A stretch of DNA of 64,000 nt. Source: Calliopum simillimum (Eukaryota > Arthropoda > Insecta > Diptera > Lauxaniidae). This document shows positions 10,995 through 22,117 of the stretch, piece after piece. Every line of letters begins with the position of its first letter. Within the stretch, counting starts at the first letter, position 1. Below the pieces are notes generated by a model that was given only the letters and a program-made list of their open reading frames with translations, had not been told where the DNA came from and searched no databases. The position numbers were made by a program, and so were the translations under genes. The stretch spans positions 82,531,697-82,595,696 of the forward strand of contig OX638371.1 of the NCBI GenBank assembly GCA_951812925.1. Direction: 5' to 3'.

Positions 10995-11281
10995 CTTAAG
11001 AAAGCATTAAGAGATCAAATAGGCATCCACATTATTAATTTTAAAGGGGTGTTGCAAACTGGCTATTAAGGCCATCATTTTGTGGAGTTCCTTCTTAACA
11101 ACAAAGAACTAAGTAAAACGGACTTATAAGCATAGTTTCAGAATTTGTTTTTTTTTTTTTTTATTTTGTAATAAGCTTGCCACGTCCTTTTAATCAAAAT
11201 CTATATAAATGTTCACCATACCTTATTTTGAAAATTTGATTTTTTGCCACACTGTAATTTGTTTAATCGGAAAAAACTCAC

Positions 11282-11317
11282 CCTTTCGCAGGTACCATTT
11301 CCAAATCTGCTGCTCGC
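11282..11317 (-). CDS. micro-exon, 36 bp
   Basis: Acceptor tattatttag, donor GTGAGTTTT. Phase-0 peptide ASSRFGNGTCER. It lies about 290 bp upstream of the second acidic cluster. Confidence 0.75.
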
Positions 11318-11385
11318 CTAAATAATAAAACTTAATGGATTAGAAAATTCAATGCTTTTATTTATTATTATTTTTAATTCTAGAA

Positions 11386-11690
11386 CACACCGCAGTACTA
11401 TGGTTTCAATGATCACATTTTGTGGCAGAAACCCAAATTTTAAAGTTTTAAAATTATATTTTTTTTATTTCTTGTTTAACCATAAAGTCCACATTCCAAA
11501 GATAACAAAAACACTTATTATAGTTATTTTTGTCATTGTACATTTCAACTTAAATATTGTTTACATTTTGGCCCAAGATTTGCGACCGGCAACCTTGAAA
11601 ACCCGTGTGTACCGATTTTCATGCCCGCATGGTGATGCCTCATAGTTTTGGCCACAAAATGTGGTAAATGGAACCATAGTGCGTGAGTCA
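11386..11690. mobile_element. TIR element, about 305 bp
   Basis: Left end has 'actatggtttcaatgatcac', right end its imperfect inverse around 'ggaaccatagt', with 'attttgtggc' / 'gccacaaaat' also paired. Confidence 0.6.
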
Positions 11691-13860
11691 ACTCATGAAT
11701 ACTTGTAAAAGACGAAAATTGTGAAGAGAATGGAACTAGTCAGAGAATGCAAATATGTACGCTGGTTTCTTTTCCACTTTTGGAATTAAAATTAATTTAA
11801 CAAGATCTTCAGTACAATCTTCGGAAATTTCTGAAAGTTTTCTAGTATATATCTCTAATGCCAGATGGCAAAAATGCATTTATAAATAAATGCTTAAGGT
11901 GCATCATCTCAAAAGCTGATTTACAATTCAAAGTACGCTAAAACAGTTGTATGAAACGTGCTCTCCGGTATTCACACACTGAAAGCCAGTAGAAAATGAG
12001 ATCGACCGAAAGATGACAGAAAATTATACATAGTTTGAGCAGAAATTCAAGAATCGAATGAGTTGTGTGGGAAATCAGTGTCATCACCAATGATCGCTTT
12101 CATTAGGAACGATTCGTATTGGCTCTGTTTTCTAAATGAGTTACAGGAAAATAGAGAGAAAAAAAGTTTTATTACTAAAACGTGCCAAAAGGGGATTGTA
12201 CCTTTAGCGGATTAATGCTTTAGTGTCCAGTAGTTATGAGTTTCTCGTTCCCTTAAAGCACTTTTAAAGGTACTTAATTTGGATTGTTGAATAAGACTTT
12301 AGTTTTGCCACTACTTTGATGAGTTTCAAAACATAATAAAGCGAGTTATATAGTATTTTTTTGTAAAGTCTCTTATGCAGATTCAAGTTAATTCCAATTT
12401 TCGCAAATAAAGAGTCCACCTTTGAAATGCCAACTGATTAGGGTGAGTAATTGTTTTTTGTACAATGCAATCGAAACGCTGTCATTAACTTAATATCTGC
12501 AATACGCAAAAACTCAACTGCCAATATTAACAAACTTGGTGAATTGTTCATTCGATTTTGATTTATTTGAGAATGCAAAGTGCCTACTTTTGCCACGAAA
12601 TGAATTATTCAGAATTGTTGCTGAGACTATACAACCTAATTGAAATGTTCACATTTCACAAAGCCGATTTAACAGAACTGAACATAAAAATTGTTATCTA
12701 CCATTATATCAATCACCACTCAACCAACTGCTTCACCACTTGAAATTTACTAATGGATAGGTCACCATTCGTCATTGAATTACGCTAGTCACTAAGAATT
12801 TAAAGAAAATGCAATAATTTTGAATTTTGTTTTTTTTTTTTTGTTTACACTAGAATTTAATTAATAACTTTTTTTTGTTTTTTTTTTTTTGATTATGCCA
12901 AAATGATAACTGAAAATGAAATAAAATAAAAATATTTACTGCCAAAGTACAGTGGTTCAAAACACTAACCGGACAGAGCGTATAGCTCCACTTGAGTGCT
13001 TATTATAAAAAAATAGGAGATTTTAATTGGAGCAAATTATGCAGTTAATTTTATTTATTTTTCTAGTTTTGGTTGGTACTAACAAAACAAAAAAAAAAAA
13101 ATGTTTTTAATGCATACTATTAGCGATAATTAAAAAATAACTCACTTTTTAAGCTCAAATGTCTAACCGGACACTTAAAAATAATATTAAAATTTGGCAC
13201 TTCCATAAAGCTTGTGTATGGCGACAACAAAACACTCAATTTAATATTAAAAATATTCGTTCTACAGTGATATATGGGGCGGTTTTGTAGTGCGTTGGGG
13301 CTATAAGTCCATTGTAGGTGTCGGAAGTATAGTGTTTGTCGATGGTAAAATAGATGAGTTTGGTTACCTTAATATTTCGAAAGATAATGTTAAGCAAAAC
13401 GCGTAAAAATATGGTATTGAAGAGAATTTTGCATTTTAACATTTTAAAGACCTGAAGCATTCTTTCCAAGTAGCGCAATTATGGCTGATACAAAACTTTT
13501 CCAAGCTATTGCAAACGCTTCGTCAATCACCTGGCATCAACGTGATATAAAATTTATGGACTAAACGGAACAAGAAGCTCTGAAGTAGGACTATGGCATG
13601 CTCAAACTTAATAAAATCCATGAAAAATCGTTCGCAAGCTGTTATAAATACTAATGGTCTATCAACAAACTATGGAAGTGCCAAATTTTAATACTATTTT
13701 TTCACAGTTATATATGACGATTACAGCATATGCCGCGACACTGTATATACTCTTTATATTCGAAATGGATGTAAAAAGTATTGCAACAGTCATCGAAGTA
13801 TCCAATCTAACAAAGAATAATTAAAATAAAAATAGAGCAAAACATATCATTATTTCTCTA
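11691..13860. other. long intron-like stretch, nothing assigned
   Basis: AT-rich DNA with several A/T runs. A 5' 'cagtggttcaaaacactaac' near 12950 looks like a Tc1-type end, but no partner end or transposase was found. Confidence 0.4.
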
Positions 13861-13861
13861 C

Positions 13862-14164
13862 CTGGTCCTATCTTACTTGGCACAACACAGTATTTCAAGC
13901 AATCTTCAATAGTTCCAATATTATATTTACAGTAAGAACCATCGGGCTCCTCAAAATATCTATTAAAAGCAGACAGACCATCTAGCCATTTTCTTAATGT
14001 TGGAAAAAAAAAATAAACCGCCCGAATGATGAATGCATTTCATCAAGTTTGGCCTTCTTTAAACTTGACATAGGTATCAACTGCTCGTATAATCTCGCTT
14101 AAGCTGTGTCACCTGATATTTTTTGTTGTAATCGAAAAGCGTAAGGATTGTGAGATATTCCAGC
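13862..14164 (-). pseudogene. Cys-containing coding-like fragment, not in phase with the array
   Basis: Open segment about 13862-13984 reads (in parts) LDGLSAFNRYFEEPDGSYC, then KYNIGTIEDCLKYCVVPSK: three cysteines and balanced composition, unlike an intron. Donor GTAGAG (or GTAAGA inside). An upstream piece, 14113-14164, has a good acceptor and donor and reads AGISHNPYAF... in phase 0. The pieces fit phase 0 to 1 and 1 to 1, unlike every other exon, and the stretch between them also looks coding-like with stops. It may be a nested or decayed gene. Function unknown. Confidence 0.4.
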
Positions 14165-14764
14165 CTAAAGATCAAAAAATACTGGCCCGTAGTAGCAAAA
14201 TAAAGTTAAATATCTAAAATGATAAAATTTCTGCCGACTTAAAACTTGACAACCACAATTTTATTTCAATCTTTTTTTTTTTTCTTTTCTTTTTTCTTTT
14301 TTTTTTACAGAAAAAAAGGTATTTTTTTAAGTGTGCGGTACTTACCTAAAAATCTTTTTAAATAAAACAAAAACATTCGAAAATTTTTTTTTTATTCTTA
14401 ACAAGCAAAAAATTCTGTTTTATAAACATAAAAAATAAGAATACAGAAATTTTGAAAATGTTTTTAAATATTTTTGGAAAATTACAGCCAATAAGAGCTA
14501 AGCAAATACTAGAATATAAAAGTTATAAAATTACTGTTGCGCTAAAAAAAAAAAAAATATCATAATCACCAAATAATTTCGAAAACGTCAATCCTATGCA
14601 AGAACATTCATGCTTTGAGTAACTCTTTTCTTATACGTTAAGGGTTGCCCGTAAACCCCGTGATGCTAAAGTTCACCATAAAATTAAACTCATCTTCTAG
14701 GTGACGGTAGCATGAAGTAAATGACCTTAAATTTCAACCCTAGGAATTTCGTAAATTTTAATAC

Positions 14765-14842
14765 CTCTGATGCTGCTGAAGCTCTCTTCTCCGTTTGAAA
14801 GACAATCTGCTCCTCACTTTACATTTCGCATCTGTTGAAACT
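14765..14842 (-). CDS. charged exon with an in-frame TAA, 78 bp
   Basis: Acceptor is poly-T plus acag, donor GTATTAAAA, length 3n. In phase 0 it reads SFNRCEM, stop, then SEEQIVFQTEKRASAASE. Frame +1 is fully open (KCKVRSRLSFKRRRELQQHQ), but neighbours are only open in phase 0. A stop-gained exon, an exon normally skipped, or one read after an unseen frame-changing exon. Confidence 0.5.
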
Positions 14843-14911
14843 CTGTAAAAAAAAAAAAATTATGTATCATTTGTCAAAAATTTTTAAAAATTTAATTTAA
14901 TGTTTTTATAC

Positions 14912-14938
14912 CTCTCCACTTCTATTTAGTCTCTTTCG
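14912..14938 (-). CDS. basic micro-exon, 27 bp
   Basis: Acceptor atttttag, donor GTATAAAAA. RKRLNRSGE; only phase 0 is open. One of four charged micro-exons spaced 60-130 bp apart, all ending in GAG before the donor or nearly so. Confidence 0.65.
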
Positions 14939-15002
14939 CTAAAAATTTAGTATTTTAATTATTCAAAAAATTTTTCGACAAATTAATTGTAATTTTATTT
15001 AC

Positions 15003-15032
15003 CTCTGCAATTTTGAGTCTATTTCTTTCAAT
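15003..15032 (-). CDS. charged micro-exon, 30 bp
   Basis: Acceptor aattttatag, donor GTAAATAAA. Phase-0 peptide IERNRLKIAE; a second frame (LKEIDSKLQ) is also open. Confidence 0.65.
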
Positions 15033-15128
15033 CTATAAAATTTATTAAAATTAATATAAATATATGCAGACGTTTAAAAAAATTTTAAATGTGAATATTT
15101 AGCTTAAATAAATTTCGTGAGTAAATAC

Positions 15129-15161
15129 CTCTTCATCTCTTTTTTGTTTTAGTAAACATCG
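15129..15161 (-). CDS. charged micro-exon, 33 bp
   Basis: Acceptor tcattccacag, donor GTATTTACT. RCLLKQKRDEE; only phase 0 is open. Likely part of a short helical charged segment together with its neighbours. Confidence 0.7.
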
Positions 15162-16079
15162 CTGTGGAATGAATAAATTTTATTAAATTTGTGTAAAGCT
15201 ACAAAACTTAAAATCATTAAAGTTAAAAAAGTTTTTTCTCTATTTCTTTTTTTTGAGGTGGATTTTTTAAGTTTAGGTGTTTTTCGGTTTAAATAGCTTA
15301 ATACTCAATTGGAAAATTCAGTTTTTGACACTCTCTACATAGTTATATTCTGTGGATCTTATGTGTTAAACTAAATTATGGAATGGGAAAAAAAATTTTT
15401 ATTTTTAAGTAATTGAAGAAAAATTTAGGAAATGCTTCTAAGTCTACTAAGAATATAAAATCAACATATGATCAAGAAGACACAAAAGAAATTTTGTCAA
15501 AATTAGTAATAGTATTAGTATAGAAATTGTCCATTCCCAGTCGGCAGCAGGCATAATTTATCGACAAATTCCGAATAGGCGCTGCCCGGCTTCACAGTCA
15601 TTAGTTAACTAATCATAAGTAAAATAAAGACAAGGGTTTAACAAACAGCAATTTATTTTTAGGCAAAATTTAACCATTAAGTAGTTAAGGTCCCAAATTT
15701 CATTAGTCAACCAACAGCTGATGAACAGCCATGCAACATCTTTTTCACGAGCCGTAACACGGCTTGTTTCAGTTTTCTTCAATGTAGTACCACTCAAAAA
15801 ATTTTTATGCAAAGTTATTCACTGTGATCCAAATATACAGATAAAGTTTTTTTTTACAATTGGTCAACGAGCAAATCGATGCTTTCAACATTCATTTGTT
15901 ATTTTGTTTTCCTAACCTTGAACAAAAAACATGTTTTCACAAAATCCACAAATTTATCCCGGGCTCCCATTTTTTTGTTCATTGTTTTAACTATAAACTA
16001 TTATGTTTTGATAAATTAATATTTTTCGTATGCAAAAATTGTGTTAAAAATAAATTTTATCAAAAATATTTATAAATAC

Positions 16080-16112
16080 CCGTTCTTCACACTGCCTTTT
16101 GAATGCTTCCGC
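16080..16112 (-). CDS. charged micro-exon, 33 bp
   Basis: Acceptor cttctgttacag, donor GTATTTATA. Peptide AEAFKRQCEER, similar in character to 15129 and 24709. Confidence 0.75.
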
Positions 16113-16262
16113 CTGTAACAGAAGATGAAATATTTAAATACTTTCGAAAATGGACAGACGAGTTTGGTAAGGTTTATTTGAAAAATTATTTTTTATTGTT
16201 TTTCAGGCTTGTTATACCTAATAGGTACGATTTTTTTTTTTTTTTTTGACGCGTATATAGGA

Positions 16263-16915
16263 CTATCCGAAATCTTTCCCGGTCACTTTCCCGAATGCAA
16301 TATCACGACAGATCATTTTCCCGACAACCTTTTTCCCGACAAACAATTTTCCCGACAACCTTTTTCACGACAGCCTTTTTCCCGACACTCGTTTCCCGAC
16401 AAATAATTTTCCCGACAACATTTTTGCCGACAACGTTTTTCCCGACAATGATGTTTACAGCCAATTTCACGACAAGCCGATAACAGTCTCTTAGCGACGG
16501 CTGCTTGACATGTTTTTGTTTTCAAAATTTGATAGTTCCTTTGATCTCTTCATTTTTTCATCTTGCAGAATTGAGTCTTGGCCGAGCTGTTAAAGCTGCG
16601 CCCAAGAAGAAATGGTTAGCCCTCCAAACTCGAGTACAAATTCTTGTGTCAGAGTACCAAACGCAAAAAGAGCGCGGAAACATACTTCAATACCTCACGA
16701 ATATCGCCCATACAATTGTTCTTTGAACCGGAATGTAGTGAAACAAAAATTAAGCACAATAATTAATAGCAATTTTGTCGTGAACATAGTCACTCGGGAA
16801 AAGAGCTGTCGGGAAAAAGGTTGTCGGGAAAATTGTTTGTCGGGATATTGGTTGTCGGGAAAATGGTCTGTCGGGATGATGCATTCGGGAAAATGGACGG
16901 TAATCATCCGAAATT
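16263..16915. mobile_element. Foldback-like element with repeat-built arms, about 650 bp
   Basis: The left arm holds about ten copies of a 13-14-bp unit (TTTTCCCGACAAC) to about 16450. The right arm (16795-16910) holds the inverse (GTTGTCGGGAAAA) and ends in 'cgaatgcat'/'atgcattcg' pairs. Such tandem-repeat arms are characteristic of Foldback elements. Shadow reading frames in the arms are not genes. Confidence 0.8.
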
Positions 16916-17077
16916 AATCTCCTCTTACATGACCCAGGTTTGAAGAAAAATTTTTTTAAGTGAAATTTTTGGGAATTTTTTGGAAAGTTAAGAAAATGTT
17001 TTTTTTTTTTTCTTTGAATAATTTTTGAAAAAATTCAAAATATTTTTTAACCCTTTCGACCCGGCTGGGACGATATA

Positions 17078-18685
17078 CAGTTGCGGTCAACTAATTAGCA
17101 ACGCAGCGGTGTATTACATTTAATTGTCAATATATCATAATTTTCTGAAGAAACTTTAAAAAATTAATGTCGGTTGATGGTCTTACAATAATTATTTGTT
17201 AAGTACACTTCACTTTATGCAAAAGGAAGCTCCTACTATTTTGTTTTTTAGTATATTGAGTAAGGATTAATAATCTTCTCGGTCATATAATTAACAACGC
17301 TTTGTTTATTTTTAATCAAAGCAACTTTTTATTTAAAAAACATTTAATATTTCGTTGCAAGACCATTATTTATCATAACTGCTTCAGTCCTACGAGCCAT
17401 TGAATCCACTAATTTTCGGCACACAGCATTTGGAATGGCTTCCCATTCCATCTTTACTTTTGCAAATAACTCCAAGAAGTTTCCAACTTTATGCAACTAA
17501 ACTTTTTTTTTTAATTGCTCCCAGAGGTTCTCGATGGGATTGAGGTCTAGGCTGCATGAAGGCCGATCCAATAGTGGGATGTAATTTTACCCCATACACC
17601 GTTTTGTTAACCGCTCAGTATGCTTCGGATCGTTGTCTTGCTGCAGGATGCAAGACACTGGCATGTTTTCATCACAGAATGGAACCATAAGGATAGAAAT
17701 ATACTGTTGCTGATCCATATGGCCCTCAATCTTTGCAATTGGACCAACACCGCGCCACGACATGGATCCCCAGATCATAATATTCCCACCACTATGCTTT
17801 AGTGTAGGACGTGTGTATTTTGGGTCAAATTTCTTTAGTCTAAGATGACGGAAGTAGGTTTTACCATCAGACGAAACTCTTTTATTTTTGGTTTCATCCG
17901 AAAAAAGGACTTTTTTCCATTCTTTTACTGACCAGTGCCTATGTTTCCGGCGAACTGTAACCTTTTCTTTCTGTTCACTTCTAATAGAAGAGGCTTCGTT
18001 CTGGTGTTGGTCCTATTGCAAAGATTGAGGGCCATATGGATCACCACCAGTATATTTCTATCCTTAATGATGTAATGGTTCCATTCTGTGATGAAATCAT
18101 GCCACTGTCTTGGATCCTGCAGCAAGATAACGATCCGAAGCATACCGAGCTGTTAACAAAACGGTGTATGGATGAACATTACATCCCACTATTGGATCGG
18201 CCTTCATGCAGCCTAGACCTCAATTCCATCGCGAACCTCTGGGAGCAATTAAAAAAAAAAGTTCAGTTGCATAAAGTTGGAAACTTCTTGGAGTTATTTG
18301 CAAAAGTAAAGATGGAATGGGAAGCCATTCCAAATGCTGTGTGCCGAAAATTAGTGGATTCAATGGCTCGTAGGACTGAAGCAGTTATGAGAAATAATGG
18401 ATTTGCAATGAAATATTAAATGTTTTTTAAATAAAAAGTTGCTTTGATTAAAAATAAACAGAGCGTTGTTAATTATATGACCGAGAGGATTATTAAGCCT
18501 TACTCAATATACTAAAAATCAAAATAGTAGGGGCTTCCTTTTGCATAAAGTGAAGTGTACTTAACAAATAATTATTGTAAGACCATGAACCGATATAAAG
18601 TTTTTAAAGTTTCTTCAGAAAATTATGATATATTGACAAATAAATGTAATACACCGCTGCGTTGCTAATTAGTTGACCGCAACTG
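17078..18685. mobile_element. Tc1-like element, head-to-head palindrome of two transposase halves
   Basis: Ends CAGTTGCGGTCAACTAATTA and its inverse, flanked by TA. The left half (to about 18000) codes on the minus strand and the right half (18010-18420) on the plus strand for the same C-terminal part of a Tc1 transposase: QQDNDPKHTE catalytic motif, then RPSCSLDLNSIANLW, matching the PDLNPIENLW signature with changes. The N-terminal DNA-binding part is missing from both, so it is inactive. Minus-half reading frames are interrupted. Confidence 0.9.
18036..18419 (+). pseudogene. Tc1 transposase C-terminal part (right half)
   Basis: 127 codons ending TAA, beginning in the DDE region (ISILNDVMVPF), containing DNDPKHTE, DLNSIANLWEQL and the C-terminal RRTEAVMRNNG. 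About a third of the normal 340-residue transposase. Its near-copy is on the minus strand at 17380-17800. Confidence 0.85.
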
Positions 18686-18929
18686 TATCCCAAAAAAATT
18701 TTAATAAGCAAAACTGTTTAAAATGAATTTACATACATATAAAGTAATTTTAAACAATTTTGCTTATTCAAATTTTTTTGGAATGTATTGCCCCAGTCAG
18801 GGTTAAGTTTAAAAAATTTTGGTGAAAAAAATTTTTTTTCAATTTTTTAAAAAAAAATTTTTTCAAAAACTATTAAAAAAAGTTTAAAAAAATTTCAAAA
18901 AAATTCACACATATTTCTTGATCGATTCT

Positions 18930-19330
18930 AAGCATTTTATGCCTTGTACACTTTTTTCGTAAGATGCCTTCCTCTTCAGAAAACAAAAAGTTTTACTTGC
19001 CGCGGGAGTTCAAAAGCCAAAAACTCTCATCTAGTGACCGAATCCCATCGTGAGTCATACTACATTTTAAAGCTTATAAAAAAAATTTAAGAGGGGTTTT
19101 TTAAAAAATTTAAAAATATTTTTTACCCTTTCGACCCGGCTGGGACGATATATCCCAAAAAAATTTTAGTAAGCAAAATTGTTTAAAATGAATTTAGATA
19201 CATATAAACTCATTTTAAACAATTTTGCTTATTAAAATTTTTTTGGGATATATTGTCCCAGCCCGACCCGAAAGGGTTAAGTTTAAAAAATTTTGGTGAA
19301 AAAAAAAATTTTTTCAGTTACTTAGATATA
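18930..19330. repeat. partial copy of a dispersed fold-back family
   Basis: 'gcattttatgccttgtacac...' through 'attttaaagcttataaa' matches both arms of the palindrome at 36520-38045 (for example around 37790-37930). Its continuation is interrupted by the 151-bp TTAA MITE. Confidence 0.65.
19126..19276. mobile_element. TTAA-type MITE, intact sister copy, 151 bp
   Basis: CCCTTTCGACCCGGCTGGGA at left and its inverse TCCCAGCCCGACCCGAAAGG region at right, TTAA on the right and TTTA (mutated) on the left. Nearly perfect hairpin. It shows what 17051-18802 was before the Tc1 landed. Confidence 0.8.
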
Positions 19331-19987
19331 TTAATTCAGAAACTTTGGTCAAAGCTATAAATTTTTGAAAAAACACCCTTTTCATGAAAATGACTCAAAA
19401 CGTCAACTTCAACAGCCTGTACTTAAACAACAAATGGTACTAGAACCCAATAATTTATTTTTTGAGGTCTTACCCTTCTTCAGAGCACTATTAAAATGAG
19501 CCAGTTCACAAAACTATAGTTTTGCTTGAAACAAAAAATTAAAATTTTTTTTTTTTTTTTTTCAATAAATAAGAAGTAATGTTAGCACAACTAACATAGT
19601 TTAAGAAACAAATTTAACTACCACAATTTGAAAAATATTTAAAAAATTTTCTGTTTAAGATACTTTTTTAAAATTTTCTAGTGGTCTGCTTTCAAAAGTT
19701 AAAATTTTGAAAAATACATTAGATGGGGAATATTTCAAAAAATATTGAACGCACAGATTTATTTTTGAACTCACTCTGGAATTTATAAAGCAACGTTGAA
19801 CTTAGTTCTATTTAACACAAAATTTACTGTTTGTCACTTGTACCCCTTTGCTTTTTACCTCCTCATATATATACGAAACAAAAGAAATAGGCCTAATGTC
19901 CTATCCATTTTTTGCGTAGGAAACAACAGTTAAATCACATACCAGAATCATACAAGAGTTTCACAGATAATTTTTTGATGTATGTAC

Positions 19988-20629
19988 CTCTTTCCTGCGG
20001 TCGAATTTTGTTGACCAACCCTGTTCAGCTGCTGATGGAATTGATGGTCGGCAAGCTTGTAACCTTGGTGTTGCACAATTTGGTGATCTTGTTCGCGGAG
20101 CATCCAATATTCTTGGTGCTACACAAGGTGATGACCTCGTTGGTCGTGTTATTGATATTCTTGGTGCTGCACAAGTGGATGACGTTGGCCGTGAAAATGA
20201 TGGCTTTTGGGCTGCAAGTCGTTCTGGTGTCGGTTGTGTAATTGTTATCATTGGTGGTCGACAAGGTGATGACCTTGTTGGTGATTTTACTGATATTCTT
20301 GGGACTGCACAAGTGGATGACGTTGGTCGTGTAAATGATGTCCTCGATGATGGCGCAGCACAAGCGGCTGACGTTGTTGGCCGTGTAAATGACCTTGGTG
20401 CTGAACAAGTGGATGACGCTGTTGGCCGTACAATTGATGTCCTCGATGATGGCGCAGCACAAGCGGCTGCCGTTCTTGGCCGTCCAATTGATGTCCTTGA
20501 TGATGGTGCAGCACAAGCGGCTGGCGTTCTTGACCGTCCAATTGATGTCCTCGATGATGGTGCAGCACAAGCGGCTGGCGTTCTTGGCCGTGTAAATGAT
20601 TCCCTTGGAGCTGGTGCTGCACAAGTTTG
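19988..20629 (-). CDS. Cys/Ala/Pro/Thr repeat exon, 642 bp
   Basis: Acceptor poly-T plus atag, donor GTACATAC, 214 codons in phase 0. Starts QTCAAPAPRESFTRPRTP and goes through about a dozen units of the type TPAACAAPSSRTSIGRP (near 18 residues, 54 bp), later degenerating to STCAAPRISITRP, ending AAEQGWSTKFDRRKE. Each unit carries one Cys, which could form disulfides or be modified; Ser/Thr/Pro richness is mucin-like. Other frames on both strands are open because of the repeat, but only this one fits the splice sites and phase of the array. Confidence 0.7.
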
Positions 20630-21059
20630 CTATAAAAAAAAAAAAAATAATTTTAAAACACGTGCGGTTCATAATTTAATAATAAACGAAACTTTTCTTT
20701 TAGAAAATAGTTTATACCATAATCTTTGCTTTAGCTAAATTTCGCCGGCAAAACGGAAACAAGATATATTTCTTTTAAGAAATTCAATGACGGGAAACGA
20801 TTTGCATTGTCTTGCGATACATTAGTTCAAATTCCAGAAAGATCGGTCATAATCGAGATGCGAAAACGTAGAATAAAAATTTCAATTTTCTGTAGAGTAC
20901 GAACTATGAGAAGGTCGCCCAAAATCTTCCACCTATGAGATAAATAAGGGCCTGGTCAAAACGAAAGTTGACGAAGATCCACGATTGATATAAGAAATGG
21001 TTGCTGACGATTTGTGGTAGAATGCCATTCTTGGTCGCATATATTGATTAATTGTTTCG

Positions 21060-21757
21060 GTATCACGAATTTTAATTTTAATTTTTGCTCAGACCTTGCA
21101 CTTATAGTTCTTAGTGTCTGAGTGAAATTTTATTGGATAATCTCAACAAACGTATTAAGTATAGCGTTCTGAAGCTTTTGCTTACATGGGAGGTGCCACG
21201 CCCTCTAGTCCGAGTTCGTCTCAGCTCAGAGCGTGAATTTATAGTTCTTAGTATTTGAGTGAAATTTAGTTTGATTTCATCAAAAAACGCTTTCAGTATT
21301 GCGTTTTGAAGCTTTTTCTTATATGTGAGGTGCCACACCTTCTTGTCCGAATTCGCCTAGTTTTTTTGTCAGAGCTTGCGCTTAAAATTTGTAGTATTTA
21401 TGTGTATTTTGGTTGCATTGTCGTGAAAAATACTCCTAAATTTGCATTTTGAATATATTTTCTGTATGGGCGGTAGGTGTGCCCGTTGACCGATTTCGTT
21501 CATTTACAATCTTACGAGCTAACTTTGACGACGGAGGCAGTGTATTAAAATTTCATTGAATTATCTTGCTCAGTTTTCCCAAAAAATATATTTCCACGCA
21601 CACCCAGACACCCAGTCAGACAGACGGACATGGCTATATCGACTCAGGGGGTGACGTTGATCAAGAATATATATACTTTTCTATAGCTGGCACGCCTCCT
21701 TCTCCGCGTTACAAATGGAAGGACAAAGTGAATATACCCTGGGTGTAGGGTATAAAA
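21060..21757. repeat. dispersed fly-type repeat, inverted copy
   Basis: Ends at 'cctgggtgtagggtata'. Contains 'gacaaagtgaatataccc', 'gacggacatggctatatcgac' and repeated 'gaggtgccacgcc...' blocks, in opposite orientation to the copies at 28.7 and 29.7 kb. Confidence 0.75.
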
Positions 21758-21906
21758 TAGAAACAAAAATCATATCGCCCTGTCTCCGCCTGCAATTAAA
21801 ACACAGATTCTATGATCTCTTAGCTTAGCAATTGCTGCTTCGCTTTTCTGGATTTAAAAAAGTATTTCTTAGACAAAAAGCCACAACTTTTCTTATATAT
21901 AATTAC

Positions 21907-21945
21907 CTGATTAACCTGATTAATTATCTGATTGATTCGTGCACA
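21907..21945 (-). CDS. micro-exon, 39 bp
   Basis: Acceptor atttttttttag, donor GTAATTATA. Peptide CARINQIINQVNQ. It shares its TGTGCA start and the GTAATTAT donor with exon 25930, so the two look paralogous; this copy may have gained an internal (ATNAATCAG)n-like expansion. Confidence 0.65.
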
Positions 21946-22048
21946 CTAAAAAAAATATATGAAAAAAATAATTAACTTCTCTTTGCAAAAAAAATAAATG
22001 CAATACAAGATATTACCCGATAATTTACTATATGAATAGATTACTTAC

Positions 22049-22117
22049 GGATCCTTTTACTCCATGTTTTGTTCTTGGATTTTGCACACCCGAAATTATT
22101 GTTGATGATGGTGGTTT
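22049..22117 (-). CDS. Ser/Lys micro-exon, 69 bp
   Basis: Acceptor ttgtttacag, donor GTAAGTAAT. 23 codons beginning KPPSSTIISGVQN and ending KHGVKGS. Consensus sites on both sides. Confidence 0.8.

Larger units (their letters stand above)
17051..18802. mobile_element. TTAA-type MITE split by a Tc1 insertion
   Basis: TTAA at both sides; ends CCCTTTCGACCCGGCTGGGA and an imperfect inverse (CCCAGTCAGG). The uninterrupted sister copy is at 19126-19276. The Tc1 element sits at a TA inside the left arm. Confidence 0.8.

Noticed and set aside
12558..12743. Plus-strand 61-codon open frame starting MIYLRMQSAYFCHEMN
   Set aside because: No splice context, homology or repeat relation that I can recognise; length is expected by chance in this much DNA.
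16209..16525. Cys/Arg or Phe/Pro-rich frames on both strands
   Set aside because: Translations of the tandem TTTTCCCGACAAC arms of a Foldback-like element, not genes.
20175..20738. Plus-strand frame of 187 codons with VLDDGAAQAA repeats
   Set aside because: Shadow of the repeat exon on the minus strand. No plus-strand splice sites or neighbours support it.
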